DNA of 64,000 bases from Cyanobacterium sp. Dongsha4 (GTDB lineage Bacteria; Cyanobacteriota; Cyanobacteriia; Cyanobacteriales; Cyanobacteriaceae), in contig NZ_CP084098.1 in NCBI RefSeq assembly GCF_036345015.1, positions 3,733,326 through 3,797,325 on the forward strand, written 5' to 3'. This document shows, piece after piece, positions 17,996 through 26,602 of this stretch (the first letter of the stretch is position 1; every line of letters begins with the position of its first letter). Made by a program: the position numbers and the translations under genes. The notes below the pieces were generated by a model. It saw only the letters and a program-made list of their open reading frames with translations. It was not told the origin of the DNA and ran no database searches.

Positions 17996-19603
17996 TTATT
18001 GCTTTATATTTAATACTTGTATAATTTTCAATCTATCATGGTGTTTTGCGGAAAAACGACCTTTTTCCAAATCCCTAATCCAACTTTGACTCTTACCTAA
18101 TTTTTCTGCTAATTTCCTTTGACTTATTCCTTGTAGTTTTCTAGCATTGGCAATTTGTTTGCCGTCTAAAATCGATAAATTATTAACTTTCTTTTTGGTA
18201 TTGCTTCTACGCTGTTTTTTATTTTCCCAATTAGATAACTTTTCATTCCACTCAGAGGGTAATTGAAACTGAAGAATTCGAGATTTCATTAATAAATTCC
18301 ACTTTCCGGGTGGAGGAGAATTTGTAATACTATCCTCATTATTGGCATCATTAATCCAAAAATCCAAAGATTCGTCCGCATCTTCGGGAATATCTGCCAG
18401 TCTTGCCCATAAGGGTTGAATCTTGAGAGGATAAGTAACAGGGTCAAAAACTGCCTTGATATTATAAGAAGCAAGTAATTCTAAATCACTTTCAAATCTA
18501 CGAATTAATCTTTTTCTCTTTTCTCTCTCTGCGGAATCTTCCCGAACTTTTGCTTCTCCATAGGCAACATACATTAATTTCAAGACAGTGATACACTGTT
18601 GTCTGCCCATTTTACTTTTAAACAATAACCACAGCATAATTCTCACAGCCCCTTCGTGTTGATGCCACACCCCCATAACCGTACTTAATAAAAATTTAGG
18701 TAATGTACCATATTGATAATAAGCAAGATATTCTTTATAACCCTGTATATTGAAAAAATACTTTGACCAGATTCCCGCCCTAAGTTTGAAAGTCATGCTT
18801 ACTAAGTGTTTATAACCTTGACTATCTTCCTGAAAGTGATTTTCGATCGCAACTAGATGCCAAATTCGATCTGGAGGAGTAGAAAAAGACTTTATTTTTC
18901 CTTGTTGAAACCAATTGATGTTAACAACAAGTTGACAGGGTTGCTGAACTAATGCTTTAATTAGAGTCAGCTTTGATGCCTTACTGAGATCTTTACGTTT
19001 GTCCAAACCTAAATAGGTTTCAATCTGTTGATTATTTAAAACAATTTCCTGTTCCCAAGGCTTTTCTAGGGCAGTAATAGAAGCGGCAAAAATTAAATGC
19101 AAACAAGTTGAGCGAATATCCATTGACTCAAGCAGTGACGACGCTTCTTTGTAACTCAACGTCTCAGGGTTTTCGGAAATCAAATCATCAGCGAGTCTAA
19201 ACTCAATCTTACCTTTTCCTTGCTTGACTTGACGTTCATGATAAACCTTACCTCGCTCATCAACTTGCCAAGGGAAAATTTGACCTTTAGCTAATATATT
19301 ACAAGCCTCCCAAATGACCATCGCCGATGACATAGGATTACTGTAACCGTCAGCAAAAAGATACTGAGTGGGCAAAGCCTGTAAATCAACTTTATAACGA
19401 CCTTTTTTCTGGGGCAAAGGCACGGGTAAATTATCGGGACAATAACTCAAACAAGCGGGAGGAGAATTTTGTTCCTCACAGTTATTACATAATCCGGGTT
19501 CTACCCAATAATTATTATTTGCATCTAGTTGAATAGCATTAGTAGGACAAGCTGGAACACAAAGACCACATTGGACACATTCATTGGGGATAGTGTAAGC
19601 CAT
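17996..19603 (-). CDS. cnfR: CnfR/PatB, ferredoxin-HTH activator of nif genes
   Basis: This 535-residue protein has an N-terminal ferredoxin-like domain with CVQCGLCVPACP (residues 9-20) and a second cysteine set CNNCEEQNSPPACLSYCP (about 39-56). A long middle region follows, then a C-terminal helix-turn-helix (about 475-530, with ISQRKLAEKLGKSQSWIRDLEKG). This layout is that of CnfR in Leptolyngbya and PatB in heterocyst formers, which activate nif genes under low oxygen; the Fe-S clusters probably sense oxygen. It is the last gene of the minus-strand nif arm and lies tail to tail with the acyl-ligase operon. Confidence 0.93.
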   Translation of the reverse strand: MAYTIPNECVQCGLCVPACPTNAIQLDANNNYWVEPGLCNNCEEQNSPPACLSYCPDNLPVPLPQKKGRYKVDLQALPTQYLFADGYSNPMSSAMVIWEACNILAKGQIFPWQVDERGKVYHERQVKQGKGKIEFRLADDLISENPETLSYKEASSLLESMDIRSTCLHLIFAASITALEKPWEQEIVLNNQQIETYLGLDKRKDLSKASKLTLIKALVQQPCQLVVNINWFQQGKIKSFSTPPDRIWHLVAIENHFQEDSQGYKHLVSMTFKLRAGIWSKYFFNIQGYKEYLAYYQYGTLPKFLLSTVMGVWHQHEGAVRIMLWLLFKSKMGRQQCITVLKLMYVAYGEAKVREDSAEREKRKRLIRRFESDLELLASYNIKAVFDPVTYPLKIQPLWARLADIPEDADESLDFWINDANNEDSITNSPPPGKWNLLMKSRILQFQLPSEWNEKLSNWENKKQRRSNTKKKVNNLSILDGKQIANARKLQGISQRKLAEKLGKSQSWIRDLEKGRFSAKHHDRLKIIQVLNIKQ

Positions 19604-19825
19604 AAGTCGTCATCTCTGAGAAAGAAGTTTTTTCTAAAAGAATTTCTCCCACAACTCCCAATCATAAATATTGGAAAAGTTGATTGCATTTCTTGCATTT
19701 TTGCTTACGCTATGTTAATATTAGGTAGTTAGTCCAAAATTTAAGAACACGTAAAATCCTGTTAGTATAATCTCGCATCAAGGTTTGTGAACAGGAAATT
19801 TGCAGTTTGTGCAGTGGTGAGAGAG

Positions 19826-19847
19826 CCAGTCATGATAAAAACTGGTA
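19826..19847. repeat. Stem-loop upstream of cnfR
   Basis: CCAGT and ACTGG, ten bases apart, form a short hairpin in the 289-bp spacer between cnfR and the upstream orf. No T-run follows on either strand, so it is not a clear terminator. It could lie in the cnfR leader. Confidence 0.3.
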
Positions 19848-19892
19848 TAACGATCTATTTTTACCTTCTTCCCTTCAAATTAAAGTATGTAT

Positions 19893-20525
19893 TTATACTA
19901 GAAGAAAACTTTTTGAACTGGTATAGTATTCATCCCAAGATGGAGGTCTAAAATCTAGGTTGTAATTGCGATCAACGTATTTTACTAACTGTGGCAGTTC
20001 GTGGATAGCCATTTGTCGATTAAGAAATAGTCTTAATATTGTTTCCCAATTTGAGGGATAATTTCTAATGATAGAATGTTTTATCACCAAAGATTGATAT
20101 TCTTCTTCATTTGGATCAATTATGACATCAAGGCTAAAAATTGCCATAGGACGAATAAAAATTCCTGTAGCGGCGATCGCAAAATCACCATCAACTTTGC
20201 TTTGTTTCATCACTACCACAAAATGTCCCCCTTGAGGAATTTGGCGAGTAAAGGCGTTTTGCTCTTGAATAGGTTTAAATTCAATATTATAGCCCTCTGT
20301 AAGTCCTTGCTCTAGGGTAATGTCTTCGTATGTTTGGTGAGGTGATGGTAAATAGATTATATATTGATTGACACCTTTGTTTTCAAAGGTTTGAATAGAA
20401 TCTTCCCCAGAGTTGTATTGTTGTCTTATCCTTTGATTTAGATAGCTTTCATGATCACAAATATGAATTAAAGACATACTCAGAATATATTGTTCAAATT
20501 TGTTAAATACTCCCAGAAATTGCAC
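19893..20525 (-). CDS. Hypothetical protein in the nif minus-strand arm
   Basis: This 210-residue soluble protein is not recognised. It has no membrane segment or obvious catalytic motif; the middle (GGHFVVVMKQSKVDGDFAIAATGIF) is beta-rich. The start is GTG at 20523-20525, supported by AGGGGGA just upstream; an ATG at 20475-20477 is an alternative. It lies between the nafY-like gene and cnfR on the same strand, so a nif-related role is plausible but unproven. Confidence 0.65.
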   Translation of the reverse strand: MQFLGVFNKFEQYILSMSLIHICDHESYLNQRIRQQYNSGEDSIQTFENKGVNQYIIYLPSPHQTYEDITLEQGLTEGYNIEFKPIQEQNAFTRQIPQGGHFVVVMKQSKVDGDFAIAATGIFIRPMAIFSLDVIIDPNEEEYQSLVIKHSIIRNYPSNWETILRLFLNRQMAIHELPQLVKYVDRNYNLDFRPPSWDEYYTSSKSFLLV

Positions 20526-20625
20526 AATTTCCCCCTTTTCTATTGATTATTTTTTGTTTAATAAATTTTCTTCTTTTAATCTTCGTCTTTAATTCAACCT
20601 AAAACCTGCCACCTGATACCTTTTT

Positions 20626-21387
20626 TTAGAGATAATTGATCATATGCAAAATAGGAGAGCCATAATTTTTGAGACGTTTGTCGGCGGATATACCTAAAAT
20701 CTTGGCTAACCAAGGAGGAGGAGAAGATGCGATCGCACTTTGTAAATTGGCTAAAATTTCCCGTGCCGAACCACCTTTTTCTATCTTCATCGGATAAATA
20801 TTTGCTTGAATCACTTTCGCCGCCGCAGGCCCACCAATGGAAACAACATAAACTATCGCACAATCTTTCAATAAATCTACTCGAAAGATATTTTTTTCTT
20901 CTGCTAAATCGGCTTCTAATGCAGAACGAACATCAATCAGTTTTATTTGATCAGCAGATAGTTGATAAATTAAATAACGATGACAAGAACCAAAATGCCC
21001 GTCTAATCTTTCCCCAGTATTAGATGAAACCGCAACCCTAATGGAGTTAGGCATATCGCCCTCCCGATAAGATTCAACAGATAAAGACTCCTGCTCATTT
21101 GTGGTGGTTTCTCCCCATAAAATTCTAACGGCTTCCTTAAAGGCGGCGATGTCTTGGTTGTCAGCATCCTCCCCTTCCCATTCTCCTTCATCTCCTTCGT
21201 AAATATTGCCAAAAGCTCTTTTAAGTTGAGTCACTGTAATTTTATCAAGAGATTCACCGCTAATTTCTCCATCAAATTCCGTTTGTAAAGCCTCAATTAA
21301 ATCTTTGACAGTAATATTCGGTATTGCTTTTGTGGCTAAGGCAATTCTGAGAGCAACATCATCAGAAATAGGTTGTGTAGTAGTCAT
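20626..21387 (-). CDS. NafY-like dinitrogenase cofactor-binding protein (NifX superfamily)
   Basis: This 253-residue protein has an N-terminal helical domain (about residues 1-95) like the apo-dinitrogenase-binding domain of NafY, and a C-terminal NifX/NafY/NifB-type domain (about 115-235) with IRVAVSSNTGERLDGHFGSCHRYLIYQL and SIGGPAAAKVI. NafY-type proteins hold FeMo-cofactor or its precursors and stabilise apo-MoFe protein before insertion. An acidic linker (EGDEGEWEGEDADNQD) joins the parts. The minus-strand nif context supports the call. A separate nifX lies at 39027. Confidence 0.82.
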   Translation of the reverse strand: MTTTQPISDDVALRIALATKAIPNITVKDLIEALQTEFDGEISGESLDKITVTQLKRAFGNIYEGDEGEWEGEDADNQDIAAFKEAVRILWGETTTNEQESLSVESYREGDMPNSIRVAVSSNTGERLDGHFGSCHRYLIYQLSADQIKLIDVRSALEADLAEEKNIFRVDLLKDCAIVYVVSIGGPAAAKVIQANIYPMKIEKGGSAREILANLQSAIASSPPPWLAKILGISADKRLKNYGSPILHMINYL

Positions 21388-21492
21388 TGATTTTTCTCCT
21401 AATTAAATATTTCTAGCGATTTTTATATTTATGAGGTGCAGTTTTTTGATACTATTCCCCATTCCTGAATTTAGAATTTTTACCATCGGTTA

Positions 21493-21750
21493 TTAAGAAG
21501 TTGAGGTCAATAATTCTGGATATAAGTTCAGTTTTCTAGCAAGATTACGAGCAATAAAGATCAGAAATTTAGATCCCTCCTGATTATTTCCATGAGCCAT
21601 AATTGTGGCAACCTGAACCACTGTACGGACAAAATTTTCGTCAATTAAATTTATACTAGCGTCCAAAATCTCCGGCTCTTTACCACTAGGACAACGTAAG
21701 AGGCGATCGATTAATTGATAATATTCTTCTTGGCGTTGAGAATTAGTCAT
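21493..21750 (-). CDS. Small hypothetical nif-cluster protein
   Basis: This 85-residue helical protein has no recognised motif. It lies 26 bases after the nif-specific ferredoxin gene and 105 before the nafY-like gene, in a same-strand series, so cotranscription is likely. No cysteine pattern for a metal cluster is seen. Function unknown. Confidence 0.65.
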   Translation of the reverse strand: MTNSQRQEEYYQLIDRLLRCPSGKEPEILDASINLIDENFVRTVVQVATIMAHGNNQEGSKFLIFIARNLARKLNLYPELLTSTS

Positions 21751-21776
21751 TAGTTTTCCTAGGCAATTTCGTTAAT

Positions 21777-22073
21777 TTAAACAGTCAAAGCACTATGAGT
21801 GTGACATTTTTTCGGACAAATACGAGAACAAGCCTCACAACCAATACATTTTTCAGAATGAACAATGGTCATAACTTGACGCTCTATATCATCTTCATCA
21901 TCTTCATCAATAAATTCACCAAATTCGTTCATTGGTTGTAACATTAAAACGCCTCTACCGCAGACTTTATAGCATCTACCACAACCTAAACAAGTTTCTG
22001 CATTAATTCCTCTAATGAATTTAGGTTCCCAAGTCAATCCTCCTTGAGTCAAGCCAGTTAGTGTCGTAGTCAT
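21777..22073 (-). CDS. fdxB: Nif-specific ferredoxin III (2[4Fe-4S])
   Basis: This 98-residue protein has two cluster motifs, CLGCGRCYKVCGRG (about residues 28-41) and CIGCEACSRICPKKC (about 76-90), separated by an acidic insert. This pattern is that of the nif-associated ferredoxin III family. It probably delivers electrons for nitrogenase or for NifB-linked cofactor synthesis. It lies in the minus-strand nif arm after the CBS gene. Confidence 0.9.
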   Translation of the reverse strand: MTTTLTGLTQGGLTWEPKFIRGINAETCLGCGRCYKVCGRGVLMLQPMNEFGEFIDEDDEDDIERQVMTIVHSEKCIGCEACSRICPKKCHTHSALTV

Positions 22074-22143
22074 TAATATTCTCCTTTGTTAAGTTAGTAA
22101 AGTAGAAACATAAAAAAATGTCCCTACTTGTTGTTTTAAGCTC

Positions 22144-22797
22144 TTATACTAAAATCTGATCAACCTCAACCAACTCTGGTTCATGGTGTTGATGACGAAT
22201 CTTCAGAATTTCGGGATGATCCAAACAGAATTGTTGAAAAGGAGTTGTGTCAGGTGATTGTACTCCTTCTTGGTAGGTTGCTTCTGCTTCTAAATCTTCC
22301 ACCAATGCCCAAGCATCTATACATTCTTGAGATGTTGCCCCTTTCGTTTTTGCGATCGCGATCGCATCTTCAACGGCTTTTTCCAATTCTCGACGTAATA
22401 AAGGTACTTTAGGATTTTCCACAAAGTCTCCCTTATAGAGAATATCGGTTTCAGAAACAATGCCGAGTAAGTCTCCTTGAATCACTGGGGCTATACGAAT
22501 TCCAGTTAAAGCAAATAACCGAGCCACGTATTCAACACCCAAATCAGGATTGACAACAATACAAGGTTTGGTCATAACTTCATAGACACGCATATTGGCG
22601 GGATCTTTACCATAAGCCACAACCTTATTGACAATATCTGTATGGGTAACAATTCCATAGGCATCTTTTCGACTACGTAAAGAAACAATTAAGGCTCTGA
22701 GGTTTTTAAATTTCATCAATTTAACGGCTTCCGCTACTGTTGCTGAACCACGAATAGTAGCTACTTCGTCAGTCATAATATCAGATGCTCTTAACAT
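22144..22797 (-). CDS. CBS-domain protein of the nif cluster
   Basis: This 217-residue protein carries two CBS domains (about residues 1-65, with MTDEVATIRGSATVAEAVKLM, and 70-125, with MTKPCIVVNPDLGVEYVARLF). A helical C-terminal extension is of unknown role. CBS pairs bind adenosine nucleotides and act as energy sensors. Genes of this type occur in cyanobacterial nif clusters, but a specific role is not established. The coding region contains an overlapping double HIP1 site near 22353. Confidence 0.85.
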   Translation of the reverse strand: MLRASDIMTDEVATIRGSATVAEAVKLMKFKNLRALIVSLRSRKDAYGIVTHTDIVNKVVAYGKDPANMRVYEVMTKPCIVVNPDLGVEYVARLFALTGIRIAPVIQGDLLGIVSETDILYKGDFVENPKVPLLRRELEKAVEDAIAIAKTKGATSQECIDAWALVEDLEAEATYQEGVQSPDTTPFQQFCLDHPEILKIRHQHHEPELVEVDQILV

Positions 22798-22889
22798 AAT
22801 ATTGTAATCTCCATGAATTATTACAATGGATAATTAGTTATTTTCAGCTAGTATTTACATCCCTAAGAGATTAGTAAATACACAATTGA

Positions 22890-23090
22890 CTATAGTTTTT
22901 TGGCATTCAAAGTTTGTGGGAGTTTTATATCATCTGTAAAATTGTCGAAAGCTAATTTCCAGCCATTGGCAAGAGTCAGAATTTTGCCTTCATAGGTGAT
23001 GGTTTCTTCCACAACTTCTTCTTCCAAGTCTTTCTTGGGAACATACACTGATAAGTGTCCGATTTCGTTTTTGTGCAACATTACTTTCAT
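22890..23090 (-). CDS. nifT: NifT protein
   Basis: This 66-residue protein opens MKVMLHKNEIGHLSVYVPKKDLEE, the signature of the NifT/FixU family. The function is not defined and the protein is dispensable in tested organisms. It lies between nifV and the CBS gene on the minus strand. Length is normal. Confidence 0.92.
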   Translation of the reverse strand: MKVMLHKNEIGHLSVYVPKKDLEEEVVEETITYEGKILTLANGWKLAFDNFTDDIKLPQTLNAKKL

Positions 23091-23232
23091 AAGATAAACT
23101 CCAAGGTATAGTAATTATTAATAACCATTAGCGATGCTCGAAAATAAGTTATAGTAGTCACCATGTTATTGATGATCTTTTGAGATTCTTTGATAGACTC
23201 AGACTGAGAAAATCTAGGTTTTTCAGCAAATC

Positions 23233-24345
23233 TTAATGATTTGGGATTAAATTCATCAATTCCTCTGGAGTTAAACTTCTTTTTAACTTGATAGATAATT
23301 CTCTTACCGCATCCACAAGAGAACTCATTTCTTCTAAACTGAGAGTAATGCCATACTGTTGCAAAAGGTTATTAACTAAATGTTTACCTGAATGCTTCCC
23401 GACAACTAAACAACGTTGTGTTCCAACTTCTTCAGGGTTAAATGGCTCATAGGTGGCAGGATTTTTGAGTACTCCATGACCATGAATCCCAGACTCGTGG
23501 GTAAAAGCATTTTTTCCAACAATAGCTTTCCAAGGGGGAACGTCACAACCAGAGGCTTGGGCGACAAATTCGGAAATCTCTTTAAATCTATTGGTACTAA
23601 CACCAGTATTAATACCATAAATTTTTTTCAGAGCCATCACCACTTCTTCTAAGGCGGCATTTCCTGCTCTTTCTCCCAATCCATTGACAGTGGTGTTAAC
23701 TGATTTTGCACCTGCTTGAATTCCTGCTAGGGCGTTAGCTGTTGCCATGCCAAAGTCGTTATGGGTGTGCATTTCCACGGGAATAGTTAGCTCATTAACC
23801 AGATGCTTAACTTTGTTATAGGTGGTAAGAGGATCGAGAATACCGACTGTGTCACAAAAGCGAAATCGACTAGCTCCCCAATCTTGGGCGGCTAAAGCCA
23901 CATCGAGCAAAAAATTCATATCAGCTCGGGAAGAGTCTTCCCCACCTACTGATATATATAAGCCTCGATCGCACCCATAGTTGATGGTTTCCTTAAGTCG
24001 AGTTAGAACTAATTGATAGTTGCCTTGAAATTTGACTGCTATTTGGATTTCCGACACAGGTATGGATATATGTACCCGTTGTACACCACAAGCTAAAGAA
24101 GCATCAAGGTCAGAACGTAAAGCACGATTCCAACTGGTTAGCTTAGTTTTTAAGCCTAAATTAACAATTTCCCTGATAGCTTCGATTTCAGTGCCTCCCA
24201 TAGCTGGAATACCAATTTCTAATTCTTGTACGCCGATGGCATCCATCAAAGTAGCGAAGGCAACCTTTTCCGCTAGGGTAAAAGCAACTCCCGCCGCCTG
24301 TTCCCCATCCCTTAAAGTGGTATCATTAATTTCAATTTTGCTCAT
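23233..24345 (-). CDS. nifV: Homocitrate synthase NifV
   Basis: This 370-residue protein condenses acetyl-CoA and 2-oxoglutarate to homocitrate, the organic ligand of FeMo-cofactor. The DRE-TIM metallolyase motifs are NDTTLRDGEQAAGVAF at the N-terminus, EMHTHNDFGMATANALAG in the middle, and NGLGERAGNA. Length and the nif context separate it from isopropylmalate synthase and from the citramalate synthase at 47453. It lies 21 bases after nifP and is probably in its operon. Confidence 0.95.
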   Translation of the reverse strand: MSKIEINDTTLRDGEQAAGVAFTLAEKVAFATLMDAIGVQELEIGIPAMGGTEIEAIREIVNLGLKTKLTSWNRALRSDLDASLACGVQRVHISIPVSEIQIAVKFQGNYQLVLTRLKETINYGCDRGLYISVGGEDSSRADMNFLLDVALAAQDWGASRFRFCDTVGILDPLTTYNKVKHLVNELTIPVEMHTHNDFGMATANALAGIQAGAKSVNTTVNGLGERAGNAALEEVVMALKKIYGINTGVSTNRFKEISEFVAQASGCDVPPWKAIVGKNAFTHESGIHGHGVLKNPATYEPFNPEEVGTQRCLVVGKHSGKHLVNNLLQQYGITLSLEEMSSLVDAVRELSIKLKRSLTPEELMNLIPNH

Positions 24346-24366
24346 AATTTATTCATGATTTTAAGG

Positions 24367-25098
24367 TTAACAGGAAGACAGTTTTTCGATGGTTTGTTCC
24401 AATTTTTCGATGCGATCGCGCAGTGCCAACTCCTGTTCGAGTAACGAACGAATGACCTTACCTTGAGGATCAGGTAGTTGACCATGTTCTAAAGGACAAC
24501 CATGACCCATTTTCGAGACGATACGCCCCGGTATTCCGACAACAGTACAATCATTAGGGACATCTCGAAGTACGATCGAACCCGCACCAACCCGAACATT
24601 ATTCCCCAGATAAATATTGCCTAAAATCTTTGCACCAGCACCAACCACAACATTTTTGCCAAGAGTGGGATGGCGTTTTCCCGTTTGTTTCCCAGTTCCA
24701 CCCAACGTGACATTTTGGTAAATTAAACAATAATCTCCCACTATTGCCGTTTCGCCAATTACCACCCCCATACCATGATCGATGAAGACTCCTTGACCAA
24801 TAGTCGCCCCCGGATGGATTTCAATACCCGTGAAGAATCTTGCCAAATGAGATAATAAACGGGGCAATAGAGGAAATTGATTTTGCCATAGCCAACTAGC
24901 TAATCGATGTAGTAGCAAAGCATGAAATCCGGGATAACAAATAACTACCTCTAGCCAATTATTAGCCGCAGGATCACGGTCAAAGATAATTTGAAAATCC
25001 TTCCAGATATTTATTAGCCAAGGAATATTAATGAACAAGCTATGGTGTTTGTCCTTCTTCTTTTTCAATGTTAGGTGAATGGTTGGCGGTTGTTGCAT
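24367..25098 (-). CDS. nifP: Serine O-acetyltransferase NifP/CysE2
   Basis: This 243-residue protein makes O-acetylserine, the precursor of cysteine, and in nif clusters serves Fe-S synthesis. The C-terminal half is a left-handed beta helix of hexapeptide repeats, with [32 protein letters not shown] and [13 protein letters not shown]. It is the first gene of the minus-strand nif arm, divergent from nifB across a 1.5-kb spacer. Confidence 0.93.
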   Translation of the reverse strand: MQQPPTIHLTLKKKKDKHHSLFINIPWLINIWKDFQIIFDRDPAANNWLEVVICYPGFHALLLHRLASWLWQNQFPLLPRLLSHLARFFTGIEIHPGATIGQGVFIDHGMGVVIGETAIVGDYCLIYQNVTLGGTGKQTGKRHPTLGKNVVVGAGAKILGNIYLGNNVRVGAGSIVLRDVPNDCTVVGIPGRIVSKMGHGCPLEHGQLPDPQGKVIRSLLEQELALRDRIEKLEQTIEKLSSC

Positions 25099-25516
25099 TG
25101 TTCTAGTAAGAGATTTGTTGCCAGTGATAAAACTTTAGGACATCTTTTATCAGGAATAGTGAGCAGTGATTTTTGGCAGTGAAACCCATTTGCTACCTTG
25201 AAAAAACCACCACATCTATAGGACTACCCTTTTGCATTAATACCAATTTCTTTTAATTCCCAAACAGTAATATAATTACAATGCTAAAACTAGCAATATC
25301 AATACTGTGGCAATATTTTGAACTCGGTATAAAAGTTATCAAAGAGAAACATTAAATGATAACCGTCTGTAAAGTTTATAACAGCACCTTTAATTTGACC
25401 TTTAAAAATCCATGAGGTTAAACTTATTAAACTTATCAAATATGTACTCAATAACTTGATTAGCTTGTCTAGTTATACTTTTGAAAATTCATAATTTTTT
25501 TTTGGGGGATACCTCC

Positions 25517-25569
25517 TAGTATTTTTCCTAATACCCGTTAGTATTTTTTAGTTTAGATATTAGTATTTT
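25517..25569. promoter_or_regulatory. Three TAGTATTTT direct repeats at 22-bp spacing
   Basis: TAGTATTTT occurs at 25517-25525, 25539-25547 and 25561-25569, exactly 22 bp apart each time, about two helical turns. The first copy also overlaps an inverted repeat, GTATT-N6-AATAC, at 25519-25534. Such phasing suggests several protomers bound on one DNA face. CnfR is the obvious candidate by location, but no binding sequence was checked. Confidence 0.5.
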
Positions 25570-25694
25570 GTACTCATCATTTCTATCCTCAAACCCTTTT
25601 AAATTAATGATTTGGCTAAGATTTAAGCTCAAGAAAATTAAAACTTAAAAGAAAAAAAAGGAACTAATAACGAAGTAGTTATTTTATCTAGTTT

Positions 25695-25708
25695 GTAGCT
25701 TTTGTTAC
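25695..25708. promoter_or_regulatory. NtcA consensus site (GTA-N8-TAC)
   Basis: GTAGCTTTTGTTAC matches the NtcA palindrome exactly. No clear TAN3T box lies 22-24 bases away on either strand, so it is not a textbook class II site. At this base composition about half a match per 1.5 kb is expected by chance. Confidence 0.35.
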
Positions 25709-25844
25709 ATTTATTTAAACTTACTTATGAGGGGTAATTGTACTCAAAAAAATATTTATGTTAAATTGGATACAGATTTATCGGATCGTAGATAAAAGAA
25801 ATAGCTAGATCTCGAAGGAATTTGAAATTGAAATTTATATTTTG

Positions 25845-25872
25845 CTGGAGGAGTAAAACAGTCTTACTCCAG
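25845..25872. repeat. Stem-loop in the nifP-nifB spacer
   Basis: GGAGTAA (25850-25856) pairs with TTACTCC (25864-25870) around a seven-base loop, with alternative outer CTGGAG/CTCCAG pairing. It would lie in the leader if nifB transcription starts upstream. A T-run occurs only about 20 bases later, so it is not a standard terminator. Confidence 0.4.
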
Positions 25873-25971
25873 TGTTTCCCTAAACTAAATTTTTTTATGG
25901 GTGATTAAGCATCTCCACTTTTTTCTCAAAAGTACGAGAATTCTTCTACAAGCTCGAACTAATAAGATAAG

Positions 25972-25990
25972 TAACCTGAGTTCGGGATAA
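25972..25990. repeat. One end of the dispersed inverted-repeat element
   Basis: TAACCTGAGTTCGGGATAA matches the left end of the element seen at 33059 and 45047. No opposite end is seen within 300 bases, so this may be a remnant or a regulatory site that resembles it. Confidence 0.4.
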
Positions 25991-26081
25991 ATTTTCATCT
26001 ATGAGTGATAGCCAAAGGGGCAAAAGGCAAGAAGCAAAAGTGCAAAATACTTACAAATCCAAGACTCTGGCACAATGTTGA

Positions 26082-26095
26082 GTAAATCCGAGTAC
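26082..26095. promoter_or_regulatory. NtcA consensus site (GTA-N8-TAC)
   Basis: GTAAATCCGAGTAC is a second exact match to the NtcA palindrome, about 510 bases before the nifB start. A TAGACA hexamer lies 25 bases downstream, close to but not matching the expected TAN3T at 22-24. It is a candidate only. Confidence 0.35.
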
Positions 26096-26602
26096 AGTAA
26101 ATTGAGTGTAGAAAAATTGATAGACAAATGGATGAAATCCTTGTCAAAAGAGAAATTAGAGAGGTTTATACCCTAAAGAAAAAATACTAGAAGGTCAAGA
26201 ATAAATACTAATCACCCATTACCAAAATACTTGCATCTATACCCCTTAATTTTTTTTATTTTAGTCGATCGCACCGCAGAATAAGAGTTTGAGCAATTGA
26301 GTATAGCCTTAATTAATCAGATAAAACTAACTGAGTGCAAGTTGAATAAGAGATAAAAATCCTAGTGTTATAAGTTTAATAACGAATCGAACAACTAAGT
26401 TTTTGTAGAAAAAATTATAAAAAAAAGATTAAATCAATCTCTAATAATTAAGCTACAAGGAATTTAGAGTTCAACCCATCAATTTCGGCTTAAGAACAAC
26501 AAAAATAAATCACTATTTAATTAGGTTTATTCCATAAGTAATTAAGTTGACTTGATATTTTCAATTTCAATTTCTGTTCACATAATTTACTAGGATAAAT
26601 CA

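Larger units (their letters stand above)
25099..26602. other. 1.5-kb divergent regulatory region between nifP and nifB
   Basis: No convincing gene is present in these 1504 bases. The region holds three TAGTATTTT direct repeats at exact 22-bp spacing (25517-25569), two perfect GTA-N8-TAC sites (25695-25708 and 26082-26095), a stem-loop at 25845-25872 and one end of a dispersed repeat at 25972-25990. In Leptolyngbya the nifB-nifP spacer is the region through which CnfR acts, so this is the prime place for CnfR control here. Long untranslated leaders are likely. Confidence 0.7.

Noticed and set aside
25268-25280. GTA-N7-TAC as an NtcA site
   Set aside because: The spacer is seven instead of eight bases, which breaks the dyad spacing NtcA needs.
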